A stretch of 64,000 nucleotides of DNA, taken from a virus. The notes under the pieces are model-generated. The model was given only the letters and a program-made list of their open reading frames with translations, made no database searches and was not told where the DNA came from. The position numbers and the translations under genes were made by a program. The stretch lies in IMG/VR virus record IMGVR_UViG_3300014913_001094, positions 1 through 64,000 of that record; one strand, written 5' to 3'. Below, in pieces: positions 1-7,779 of this stretch; the first letter of the stretch is position 1, and the number at the start of each line of letters is the position of its first letter.

Positions 1-15
1 ATAAAGGTTAAAAAT

Positions 16-918
16 ATGAAAAACAATTTAAAAGGTTTTACTAAAGAGGCAACATCAGTTAAGGAGATTCTTTGGGAATATCTGATGAATGGTTACATAA
101 ATCATCTCAAAGGACTTAGAAGTAATAATGATGTCTGGTGGACAAGTAATGAGCCTGTTGATTGGGAAAAGCTTAGTCAAGAATTAAACATTCCTGGTGC
201 ACTAGTTCATCCAGTAGAAACCTTTATAACTGATACGGCTGATCTTTATTGGGATGAAGATGAAGAGAAATGTCGCATCCTCGGTCAATTGTTAGATGAG
301 AACGATCTTGCCTTAATATTTAACTCATTGGAGCCACAGTTTATTGAGGAAATGAATAAGGTACTCGAAAGTCCACCATTTTCTGAGAAGGAAGAAGAAG
401 ACGATGACGATTGGGCTCCTCCTTTTCAACCTCAAAAAACGCGCAGACAAGAGATTGATGAAGCTAAGCGGATGTTGGATCTTCAAACTCACAATCAAAT
501 TAAACTACTTCGATTAGCAATGACTCTCGACGAAAAGGGCTTTTCAAAAGAGGCTGGTACTTTAGATCAAATTGTCAAAGAAGCCTCTTGTCCTTATTGT
601 GGAGATCCTGCTGGCTATCAAGGGTTTAATAGAGTAGATTGTCCTTCTTGTGGTGGAAGAGCAAAAGGAAGAAGTCAAGAACCTGAGCCTCCTCGATATG
701 CTTTAACAGATACTGAAGAGACAATAGGTAAATATCGCACTCTAGAGGAAGTTGAACAAGCAAAGCGAGATTACATAAATAAAGCAGCAGAAGAGGCATA
801 TTACACATATGACGAAGAAGATCCTCTTTTTGAGGGATATCTTTCTGAAGGACATTTGAGAGATTATCTAGATGATATATTAGAGATTGTAGATCTCGAT
901 ACATTGTACTCTGGTTAA
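16..918 (+). CDS. Hypothetical protein with helical-hairpin motif and zinc ribbon
   Basis: I do not recognise the family. The 300-residue product is hydrophilic and acidic. Residues 164-191 form an amphipathic helical hairpin of the recurring L-A-x-x-L-D-x-K-G-x-x-x-E-A-x-x-L-D-x-I type found in about ten other genes here. A four-cysteine zinc ribbon follows directly (C192, C195, C209, C212). The hairpin-plus-ribbon pair recurs at 7174-7370, where the ribbon lies in a -1 frame. The C-terminal third is charged and predicted helical. The start follows an AAAGG-like Shine-Dalgarno and the stop lies ten bases before the next gene, so it is probably co-transcribed with the virion genes downstream. 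Function is unknown; a virion or packaging role is inference from position only. Confidence 0.8.
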   Translation: MKNNLKGFTKEATSVKEILWEYLMNGYINHLKGLRSNNDVWWTSNEPVDWEKLSQELNIPGALVHPVETFITDTADLYWDEDEEKCRILGQLLDENDLALIFNSLEPQFIEEMNKVLESPPFSEKEEEDDDDWAPPFQPQKTRRQEIDEAKRMLDLQTHNQIKLLRLAMTLDEKGFSKEAGTLDQIVKEASCPYCGDPAGYQGFNRVDCPSCGGRAKGRSQEPEPPRYALTDTEETIGKYRTLEEVEQAKRDYINKAAEEAYYTYDEEDPLFEGYLSEGHLRDYLDDILEIVDLDTLYSG

Positions 919-927
919 AGGATGTAA

Positions 928-1464
928 ATGAAAAAGAGGGACCAGCTAGTGGAACCACGTTATACAGTTACCCTACGAGTACGCGATGACACAGATACTA
1001 TCTATTATCGTGTTGCTGTCGAAGACAATAAAGAGCAAGAAGTAAGTGGATTTATGCATTCGTCAGAGAATTATAATGAGGCTTTTGCTTATGCTCGTAT
1101 TTTCTTTGATGAATTGTCACAGAGAGAAAAAATAATCGCTTCTTACATAGAGCAGCCTGGTATGGTTACTGGTCAAGGAGCATTATTCAGTATAGGCTCC
1201 TTTGCTGCACAATATGAAGATATTGTTTCTGATGAAGAGTTTTATAAGATGTTGGCTCATGAATTAATTGCCAATATAATTCGAGGACCTAAGAGACACA
1301 TTAATGTAATATTTAGACATATCATTCAAAGACATAAGTTAGATATATATAAGGAAAAGAAATTTTTTCAATATCTCGAAAATGAGGGCATAATCAAATC
1401 CGAGGAAGATGATGTTGAGGGCTGGTTAGAGCGACAGCAAGAGGAAATGAGAAGAGATGGCTAA
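928..1464 (+). CDS. Hypothetical protein, 178 aa
   Basis: Unrecognised. The N-terminal half (about residues 10-65) looks like a small beta-rich domain and the rest is helical and charged, ending in a Glu/Arg-rich helix. There are no signal peptide, membrane segment or zinc motif. An AAAGGATGTAA Shine-Dalgarno precedes the ATG, and the last bases overlap the start of the next gene at 1457, suggesting translational coupling. Gene order and strand place it in the late operon. Confidence 0.75.
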   Translation: MKKRDQLVEPRYTVTLRVRDDTDTIYYRVAVEDNKEQEVSGFMHSSENYNEAFAYARIFFDELSQREKIIASYIEQPGMVTGQGALFSIGSFAAQYEDIVSDEEFYKMLAHELIANIIRGPKRHINVIFRHIIQRHKLDIYKEKKFFQYLENEGIIKSEEDDVEGWLERQQEEMRRDG

Positions 1465-2347
1465 AGCAGAGAGTAGATTAGACTTCCATAAGTCTGCATA
1501 CAATGACATGCTAGGTAAGGGCTGGGATAGTGGAAAGCAATATTCGTATTGCATTCAGCGTGCTGTAGATAATGATCCTCAGTTTTGGTGGGTTTGGGAT
1601 GCCTTACATAAATTTCCTCATCCTCCTAATTGGGAAAGCGTTCAGAGAAATTCTGATGGAACATACAAAAGCTTCCCCAGTGGCAGTACTGCTTCATTGC
1701 ATGATCGCATCGTAAAGCTAGCCTGTGATATGAATAAGAAAGGACTCGTAAAGTCGGCTTGTCGTCTTTTAAAAATGTCTCAGTGGAAAGAAAAAAATCC
1801 TGATGCTTGGAAAGAAAATCCTGATGCCGGGAAAGAGAGTGGAGAAGTATGGGAGAATAACTTCGAGTCCTATGCTGTTGGGTATGGAGGATGGAATTTT
1901 GGTGAGGATTTCTTTATCTTTGAGCAGCCATGGCAGGAGTTGGAAGTCGGACCTGAGACAACAATGGTTTATAGAAGAGAGCCATATCTCATGGGAGGAA
2001 ATCTGACAGAACAACATGGACCACATGATCAGTCTTGTTACTGCACTAACATACCCGGTAAAGCCAAATTAGACGGAAGCGGTGAGCTTGTAGAGGTTAA
2101 TTGGGAATTAAATGAAGATGATGAAATTCATATGGATATGACTCTCGAGCTGCGCGAAGATTTGGTAGATGAGGATAGACAGCCATTACTAGGTAGTAAA
2201 AATCAATTCAAAGTTATGTTTGAATATGAGCCGCTTGGTGCATTTGACTCTCTCCAGGAAGCTAAAGCTTTTGTTGAGCAAGAGCATGCTAGATATGTTA
2301 GTGGCGAGTGGAGTTCGTGGGACTTAAGTCAGGTTGATAAAGGATAA
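1457..2347 (+). CDS. Hypothetical protein, 296 aa, with helical-hairpin motif
   Basis: Unrecognised. The N-terminal about 75 residues are rich in Trp and aromatic residues. Residues about 85-109 carry a divergent copy of the recurring helical hairpin (I-V-K-L-A...K-K-G...A-C-R-L-L). A short imperfect repeat around K-N-P-D-A-W-K-E-N-P-D-A follows, then a Trp-rich linker and a C-terminal beta-rich domain. The start overlaps the previous gene by 8 bases. The TAA at 2345-2347 is followed in the same frame by an open coherent stretch running into the gene at 2441, discussed there. Confidence 0.78.
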   Translation: MAKAESRLDFHKSAYNDMLGKGWDSGKQYSYCIQRAVDNDPQFWWVWDALHKFPHPPNWESVQRNSDGTYKSFPSGSTASLHDRIVKLACDMNKKGLVKSACRLLKMSQWKEKNPDAWKENPDAGKESGEVWENNFESYAVGYGGWNFGEDFFIFEQPWQELEVGPETTMVYRREPYLMGGNLTEQHGPHDQSCYCTNIPGKAKLDGSGELVEVNWELNEDDEIHMDMTLELREDLVDEDRQPLLGSKNQFKVMFEYEPLGAFDSLQEAKAFVEQEHARYVSGEWSSWDLSQVDKG

Positions 2348-2440
2348 GATGAGCCTCTCTTTTTAAAAAATGATGAAAATGATGAAAATGGTTCGCACGA
2401 AAAAGATCCGACAGCTCCCTCTGTTGAGGATTTAAATCAA

Positions 2441-2713
2441 ATGTTCAAATGGGAGCATCTCTTCAAGCGCCTAGTGCGTAAAGGATACCATAAAGAGGCT
2501 CGTAAATTACGCAAGGTTGCACAAGAGTATGTTGCCGATGAATGGATGAGGTCAAATGACCCTGGATCAGGGTGGGAGCTTATCGACGGTGAGAACGACG
2601 GAACTATATTCCGTTACACCTATCAGTCAGCAAAAACGGGAGAGATTCGAACATATGCCGTTACCACAGCTAACGGAGCTATTGTTGATGCTCGACATGA
2701 AATAGTGGAGTAA
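2441..2713 (+). CDS. Small helical-hairpin protein, N-terminus probably incomplete
   Basis: From the first in-frame ATG the product is 90 residues: a helical hairpin (residues about 6-29, K-G-Y-H-K-E-A) then a small beta-rich domain (about 35-90). The same frame is open back to the TAA at 2345 and encodes A-P-S-V-E-D-L-N-Q-M-F-K just across the ATG. This almost repeats A-P-S-P-E-D-L-N-Q-M-F-K in the protein at 9594-11810 (residues 159-170), so real coding sequence seems to start upstream. An ATG with a good AAAGGA Shine-Dalgarno sits at 2349 in the adjacent frame and would join this frame if the T5 run at 2360-2364 were read as T6. The gene may therefore start at 2349 through a frameshift, or the assembly may lack one T. 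Confidence 0.6.
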   Translation: MFKWEHLFKRLVRKGYHKEARKLRKVAQEYVADEWMRSNDPGSGWELIDGENDGTIFRYTYQSAKTGEIRTYAVTTANGAIVDARHEIVE

Positions 2714-2719
2714 AAATCT

Positions 2720-5053
2720 ATGAAAAAGATATTTGCCAATTATCTAGAACATCTTAAGCGTACTATGGAAGATCGAAGTACTAATAAGAAACAGTCTTCC
2801 GTTGAAGATGCTCTTCAAGATTTTGCAGAGCGTACTGGATTGTCAGAAATGCAAAAGCGTGCTTTACGTCGACAGATTTTTGTTAAACAAGCAATGGATT
2901 TTGTTGTACCTGAAGTAAAAAAAGATAAAGAACGTGTTGATTCTGGTGACGCCCCTCCTTCTATCCTTCCTGGGATTAAACCTGGAGATAAGACTGATAA
3001 AATTCTTCAAAAGAAAAAGAAAAAACCTAGCAACCTTACACGTAGAGACGATTCTTTAACATATGACAAGACTGAATTTGATGCAAAAGATATGGGTGGA
3101 CTCGAGGAGGCTTCGAGCCGCAGACAGAATGTCTATGCTCGCACTAGTCTTCGAGATAAGATTGTTACCCTACAGCAAGAGCTAGTAAGCGATTACATGA
3201 CTCCAGATGGAACTCTAAAAAATCCAGACTGGGATCCAGAGGCGAGTTGGGAGGCTAGAGTAGAACTTGAGTCTGAGATTAATTCTCTGCTCTATGACTA
3301 CCAAGATGCTGTTGAACAACAAAGAGATAAAGAAGAAAAAAAATCACCAAAAGGCAGAGCTCGTAAGAACAACGTAAAGTTTTTAGAGCATTTTGATACA
3401 GCTTTGAAGGTAAAAAATGCAGAGGAGCGAGTACAAGCACTAGGTAGATTAAATGAGCGTGGAATTCAACACGCCTTTGATACAGCTCTTAGTAGTTTTG
3501 AAAAAGAAAAATATTATAAAAAATCACAAGGCTATGATAAGTCTCGTGGTGATTACGTAAGATGTATGATCTGTGAATGGATCAACCCCAATAATCCCAG
3601 CATCTTACCTGTTGAGCATCTTAAGTCTCACGACGAACTATCAACTCAAGATATTGTTCAAGCATATCTCAAGCTATATCCTGAAGGCGCAATGCAGTCT
3701 CGTGAACAAGAATTAGCTGCTTTTACAGATCGAGTTATGAGAACGGCTCTTCATGCAAGACCTACAGAAGCTCCTACGATAATTATAGATCAGGTGCTCA
3801 ACTATACTGATGAGGTTATGTTAGAAATTGTCAAACACCATCTTGCAAGACTTCAAGTAGCACCCTACGAGGTTAATATGGGTGATTTGGCAAATCAAAT
3901 TATAGAAGATGTAAAATCTGATCTGAATGAAGAGTATCCAGGGCAATCGTTTGATCAAGTAGGAGAATTAGATCAAAAGGAAGTCACTTCTGAGGATTTT
4001 CATAAGATTTTGATTACAAATATAAAAGATGCAGCGCGTGAATATGATGGATTAATTGTCAGACGTAGAGCAGTTCAACCTGAACGTAAAATTGAGACCA
4101 AAGAAGAGTTGCCAAAGTTTCAATATGAAAATCCAACAGAAGAAGAAATTAAAGAGAACAGCTTAGTTCCCATTACTTTATCTGTTGATGCAAATGCATG
4201 CTGGAATTGTGGTCAAAATCACCTAATACACGTTAAAAACATACAAAAAGACATAGTTTCTGTAACATGTCCAACATGTGAAAGTTACAGGGAATTGGCA
4301 GTCACCTGGAATTGTCCAAGTTGTGATGATGAAAAGTTCTATGTAATCAGAGATCCTAATGAAAACGACTCCGGTGGTACCAAGAAATACACAATATTTT
4401 GTGATCAATCTAAAATCAATGGTGGTGAGAATGCTGTTGGAAATAGTAAACTTGTACATATCCGTGGACAGGTCCAACAAAGAGTAACAACAGAGCTTGA
4501 AAGCTTTGAAGCAACATCAAGTGAAACTTTTGACGAGAGACTGCAAGTAGCAGACTCTGTTGCTTCCGATCAATATGGATTCGGCAAAGTTGTTATGCTT
4601 GGAGAAGGAAATCAGATATTTGTGGATTTTCCAGAGAACCCTAAAACAACTGAGATTGAGCAGAGTGAAGGTGAAGTAATATTTTTACAAACGAGTCGCC
4701 AAGGTTATTCAGGGCATTATGAAGTCACAGATATAGTTTTTGAAGAAGATAAGATTATTATTAAAATGAGAAACGAAAAGGGTATGATGTTTTCTAAAGA
4801 ACTTTCTTCTTCTCAAGGAAAGCAAGAGATTCCAATAGCAACTGAGGTTGCAAGAGATAGTCTCAAAAAGTCAGACTTAGATAAGAAGAGGATTCGTCGA
4901 TGTGCCTTATTGAAGAGATGTGGTGTGGAGTGTCAAGGACAAGAAGTTGTTGAGATAACGAGACGAGAAGATCCAGTACTTACATATGCTGAAATGACAA
5001 AAAAGCTAATTCGAAGAGCAAAGATAACCAAATACTTACGGAGAAGATCATGA
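2720..5053 (+). CDS. Large hypothetical protein with zinc-finger clusters, 777 aa
   Basis: Unrecognised. The N-terminal 130 residues are charged and probably disordered, with a K-x-A segment (V-K-Q-A) near residue 55. A C-x2-C with later histidines lies near residue 282. A zinc-ribbon cluster lies around residues 495-540 (C-W-N-C...C-P-T-C...C-P-S-C). The C-terminal 100 residues are strongly basic. There are no membrane segments. The size, zinc sites and place upstream of the terminase fit a virion-associated or nucleic-acid-binding protein, but that is inference. The last four bases (ATGA) overlap the next start, a classic coupled junction. Confidence 0.8.
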   Translation: MKKIFANYLEHLKRTMEDRSTNKKQSSVEDALQDFAERTGLSEMQKRALRRQIFVKQAMDFVVPEVKKDKERVDSGDAPPSILPGIKPGDKTDKILQKKKKKPSNLTRRDDSLTYDKTEFDAKDMGGLEEASSRRQNVYARTSLRDKIVTLQQELVSDYMTPDGTLKNPDWDPEASWEARVELESEINSLLYDYQDAVEQQRDKEEKKSPKGRARKNNVKFLEHFDTALKVKNAEERVQALGRLNERGIQHAFDTALSSFEKEKYYKKSQGYDKSRGDYVRCMICEWINPNNPSILPVEHLKSHDELSTQDIVQAYLKLYPEGAMQSREQELAAFTDRVMRTALHARPTEAPTIIIDQVLNYTDEVMLEIVKHHLARLQVAPYEVNMGDLANQIIEDVKSDLNEEYPGQSFDQVGELDQKEVTSEDFHKILITNIKDAAREYDGLIVRRRAVQPERKIETKEELPKFQYENPTEEEIKENSLVPITLSVDANACWNCGQNHLIHVKNIQKDIVSVTCPTCESYRELAVTWNCPSCDDEKFYVIRDPNENDSGGTKKYTIFCDQSKINGGENAVGNSKLVHIRGQVQQRVTTELESFEATSSETFDERLQVADSVASDQYGFGKVVMLGEGNQIFVDFPENPKTTEIEQSEGEVIFLQTSRQGYSGHYEVTDIVFEEDKIIIKMRNEKGMMFSKELSSSQGKQEIPIATEVARDSLKKSDLDKKRIRRCALLKRCGVECQGQEVVEITRREDPVLTYAEMTKKLIRRAKITKYLRRRS

Positions 5054-6846
5054 AAAAAAGAGCCGCAGACTATCCATGGGGTGATCCTCAAGAGCCAGAA
5101 ATTACAGAAGAAGACAAAGAGCGAGCAAAGGAATGGGTTACTCAAACTCCAGAAAAAGCCAAGCAAGAAGGGTTTTACGAACAGGAGCAGAAAGCCGCCT
5201 CCAAGATGTTCTTTCAAGCATGGACCACAGCACGCGGTAAGGGGCGTAGTGCAAATATAATGTACGATGAGCCTCTTAAAATTACAGTTTGGAGATCTCG
5301 AAGTGTAGATCACACAGCCTTCATTAGTCAAATTATGGAAAACATGCTACCATACTATGTAGCTGCCTTGAGAGCTGTTTATCCCGAACTACAACAGCAG
5401 GCATTAGGAAATTCTAAGTCAGCAAGAGATTTGAAACAACGACTTACACTTGTTGATAGACTCATTGGAGAAGGAAGTTACGAGCACGAGTCTCTACAGA
5501 TAGGTGTAGAGAAAGCTTGGGAAGAAAAAGAGAGAATACTACAAGAGAAAAAAGATCAAGGTGGAAGCACAAAGAGACTCAACTCAGAAAGAGATGCCAT
5601 AGAGGCCTTCTATAGTGGTATTTCCTCTTTTCCTGGACTTCAGCAAAACTTTCTTGAACATATTGTTGAGCAAGCTTATACTGATTTTTCAAAGGCTCAC
5701 ACAGGAACGACGGGTCGTTATCCAAATGCTTTGCTTACTTTCTATATGATGGATAATCCATATCCTTACCTCGTTAGTTCTCCTGCTGAATGCAAGACTC
5801 AAGCTGAGCTTGAAGAAAAATATCCAGATGGTACTACGGAAGAAAATCCTGCTCCTGGTGTAGCTTTGGCAGACAAAAGACCAACCTTTGAGGCTTTTCG
5901 TAATTTGGCAGATAAGTGGTTTGTACAGAATGTTCCAAACCCAGACTATAAGCCAATACAATATGGCACGAGCCAGTTTCCAATTGGACCTAAAGGTGAA
6001 GAGTCTTTAAAGAATGATGTTGCCGATCGAGTTTCTGATCTAATGGAAAAGGCAATGTTTACACCTAATTTTTACATTGCTAAACAAGTAACTTCTGCCG
6101 ACTTTGGAGATCAGCCTGGAATCAGACTTCAGGATCTTGGAAAAGAAAAGAAGGGGATTGTTATTCCTGGTTCAGCGCTTAAACCAAGTGAATCAACCTG
6201 GATTCCCAACGTTGAAGAGCGTGACATTACCTCTTCTCCTTCAGGAGGACTATTTACTGGTGAGCCTCCAGAGCGAAAAGAGAAGATAGTTGAAGAGGTA
6301 AAAAAGAAGCCAAGTGGTAAATTCACTCTTCCCAAGGGCTATCCAAAGATCTCTTCAAAGGAAAGTCTTATAAAGACGCCAAAACAACAAATACGTCCAT
6401 CAGCAGACATTTTTAGTAGAGCCTTGATTGAGACTTTTGCTCAGACAGCAGGAGGAGATCTTTGGATTGATGATGGTGGTAAGATCTACGACAGTATGGA
6501 GCAATTGCTTCAGCAAGATCAGTCAGGCGAGGAGATGGATGAGGTAGCCTTTAGAGCGGCCATAAAGGAAGCAGTTGTACAAGACTTAGGAAGTGGACTT
6601 GCCGCTCCCCAACCAGAGGCTCCTGAAGTTCAGCCAACATTTGATATTGTAGAGGAAGAGGATTTTGAAGAAGAAAACGTAATTCAATTACCACAAGAGC
6701 AAGAAGATGAAGTGCTCGCTCCTGCAGCATCTAAAATTAAACGACTCGTTGCATTGGCAGAGCAATTAGATAAGCAAGGATTAACTAAACAAGCAGATCG
6801 TGTTGACCAACAGATACAAAATTTACTGGACAAAATGTCCAAATAA
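5050..6846 (+). CDS. Hypothetical protein, 598 aa, C-terminal helical hairpin
   Basis: Unrecognised. It is mostly helical and charged, with proline-rich linkers (about residues 380-440) and an acidic stretch (about 520-560). The recurring hairpin sits at the extreme C-terminus (about residues 564-590, L-A-E-Q-L-D-K-Q-G-L-T-K-Q-A). It overlaps the preceding gene by ATGA. A C-terminal hairpin after an acidic linker is repeated in other proteins here (for example 14608-15213), suggesting that the hairpin is a detachable docking or targeting tag. Confidence 0.8.
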   Translation: MKKRAADYPWGDPQEPEITEEDKERAKEWVTQTPEKAKQEGFYEQEQKAASKMFFQAWTTARGKGRSANIMYDEPLKITVWRSRSVDHTAFISQIMENMLPYYVAALRAVYPELQQQALGNSKSARDLKQRLTLVDRLIGEGSYEHESLQIGVEKAWEEKERILQEKKDQGGSTKRLNSERDAIEAFYSGISSFPGLQQNFLEHIVEQAYTDFSKAHTGTTGRYPNALLTFYMMDNPYPYLVSSPAECKTQAELEEKYPDGTTEENPAPGVALADKRPTFEAFRNLADKWFVQNVPNPDYKPIQYGTSQFPIGPKGEESLKNDVADRVSDLMEKAMFTPNFYIAKQVTSADFGDQPGIRLQDLGKEKKGIVIPGSALKPSESTWIPNVEERDITSSPSGGLFTGEPPERKEKIVEEVKKKPSGKFTLPKGYPKISSKESLIKTPKQQIRPSADIFSRALIETFAQTAGGDLWIDDGGKIYDSMEQLLQQDQSGEEMDEVAFRAAIKEAVVQDLGSGLAAPQPEAPEVQPTFDIVEEEDFEEENVIQLPQEQEDEVLAPAASKIKRLVALAEQLDKQGLTKQADRVDQQIQNLLDKMSK

Positions 6847-6864
6847 TTGAGAGAGGACTCACAA

Positions 6865-7287
6865 ATGTCAGACGTACTAAGAGAATTTTGGGACAGTAAG
6901 TATGGAAAAGGTCTTATGAAGAAGGCTTCTACAGAGAAGAAAGCATTTGATCAGGATTCGTACTATGAAAGTGGACTACAAGGACCAACACAAGATGAAA
7001 TTAAACTTGCACATCCAGGCGGCGGAACAGATATTCCCGATGTCGGTCCAGGTGATGCACATTTTGAGACAGTTGATGAGGTAGCGCAGGTAATGGAAGA
7101 GGTTGCTCGCAAAGCTCCAACATGCACTGAAGGTTCCCTCAAAGGTATTTCTAAAAAGGCTAAAATGAACACACTCCAAAAGCTTGCTCAAATTGCTGAT
7201 CAACTTGATCAAGCAGGTCTTTCTGAAGAAGCTGATATGATTGACGCTATTATTCAGGAAGAAATGAAGGTGGCTGGAAAAAAGTAA
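6865..7287 (+). CDS. Hairpin-motif protein; likely zero-frame product of a -1 frameshift gene
   Basis: The start is taken at ATG 6865, seven to eight bases after GAGAGGA; an in-frame TTG exists at 6847. The 140-residue product carries A-H-P-G-G-G-T-D-I-P-D-V, a box almost identical to one in the protease-scaffold protein (about 22499-22560). A helical hairpin (residues about 104-133) follows. The gene ends in the heptamer A-AAA-AAG then TAA. A -1 shift there would fuse it to a zinc ribbon and to the ORF ending at 7631, giving about 255 residues. The hairpin-plus-ribbon order then matches the protein at 16-918. Function is unknown. Confidence 0.75.
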   Translation: MSDVLREFWDSKYGKGLMKKASTEKKAFDQDSYYESGLQGPTQDEIKLAHPGGGTDIPDVGPGDAHFETVDEVAQVMEEVARKAPTCTEGSLKGISKKAKMNTLQKLAQIADQLDQAGLSEEADMIDAIIQEEMKVAGKK

Positions 7288-7312
7288 TCAAAGAGGCATC
7301 TTGTCCTCTTTG
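7267..7312 (+). promoter_or_regulatory. Candidate programmed -1 ribosomal frameshift signal
   Basis: The slippery heptamer A-AAA-AAG occupies 7278-7284 with zero-frame codons AAA AAG, and the TAA stop is at 7285-7287. After a 4-base spacer, CAAAGAGG (7289-7296) can pair with CCTCTTTG (7305-7312) as an 8-bp stem with an 8-base loop. AAGG at 7267-7270 is a Shine-Dalgarno-like stimulator 7 bases upstream. This is the three-part layout of E. coli dnaX. The -1 frame encodes a zinc ribbon whose close relative is fused in frame in the protein at 16-918. An undercalled A-run in the assembly would look the same. Confidence 0.65.
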
Positions 7313-7376
7313 TGGAGACCCAGCAGGCTATCAAGGATTTAAAAAAATAGAATGTCCAAGCTGCAATGGCGATCCA

Positions 7377-7631
7377 ATGAATTTTAAGAAGAACCAACAT
7401 AAGATTTGGGATAACGAGCAAGAGTTGATAGTCACTCTTACAGATGTTGCTAGTGAACAGGAACTTAATGAAAGATTGAGTCAAGTAGATCAGGATATAC
7501 TTGATCGAGCTTTTGATACTCCTTTTTTTGCTCAACCAGTAGAGCCTAGAGACGATGAGCCAGGTATAGATCATCTAACGACGACATTTGATAGATGGTG
7601 GCAAGAAACAGTAGACTGGGCAACGCAATAA
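7377..7631 (+). CDS. C-terminal part of frameshifted gene (zinc ribbon upstream in the same frame)
   Basis: The first ATG in this frame is 7377, giving 84 acidic residues of unknown function. The frame is open back to 7284 and encodes a four-cysteine ribbon (C-P-L-C-G-D-P-A-G-Y-Q-G-F...C-P-S-C) nearly identical to that in the protein at 16-918. The ATG has no convincing Shine-Dalgarno and would cut the ribbon off. Expression by -1 frameshift from the gene at 6865 is therefore more likely than independent translation. Confidence 0.55.
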   Translation: MNFKKNQHKIWDNEQELIVTLTDVASEQELNERLSQVDQDILDRAFDTPFFAQPVEPRDDEPGIDHLTTTFDRWWQETVDWATQ

Positions 7632-7727
7632 AAAACTAGTCGCTGATTGGTCAAAAGCCGTGTTAAATGCGACACCCTTTAGAGGGCACGGTCAATGAAG
7701 AGTCGACTTCGCTAAAGCTAATCATTA
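7632..7727 (+). other. Structured intergenic segment before the terminase
   Basis: No convincing gene lies here. Nested pairing is visible: CCGTG (7658-7662) with CACGG (7687-7691), enclosing CCCT (7675-7678) with AGGG (7683-7686). A palindromic AGTCGACT follows near 7701. It does not fold as a tRNA by eye because no TTC-arm consensus is present. It could be a leader RNA, part of a packaging site near the terminase gene, or chance. Confidence 0.35.
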
Positions 7728-7766
7728 AGGTAAAGCTCATTTTGAGCTTTACCTGTCTTTATTTTA
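7728..7766 (+). terminator. Terminator-like 12-bp hairpin before the terminase gene
   Basis: AGGTAAAGCTCA (7728-7739) pairs perfectly with TGAGCTTTACCT (7743-7754) around a TTT loop. It is followed by GTCTTTATTTTA, a U-rich but interrupted tail. It lies 25 bases upstream of the terminase ATG. It may end the upstream transcript or shape the terminase leader. Confidence 0.6.
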
Positions 7767-7779
7767 TTGAAAGAAATAT

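Noticed and set aside
6824-6850. Terminator at TGGACA...TGTCCA near the end of the 5050 gene
   Set aside because: Only six base pairs, inside coding sequence and without a T-run.
7632-7727. Possible tRNA gene in the structured gap
   Set aside because: No T-arm consensus, no acceptor stem of seven pairs and no plausible anticodon loop could be found by eye.
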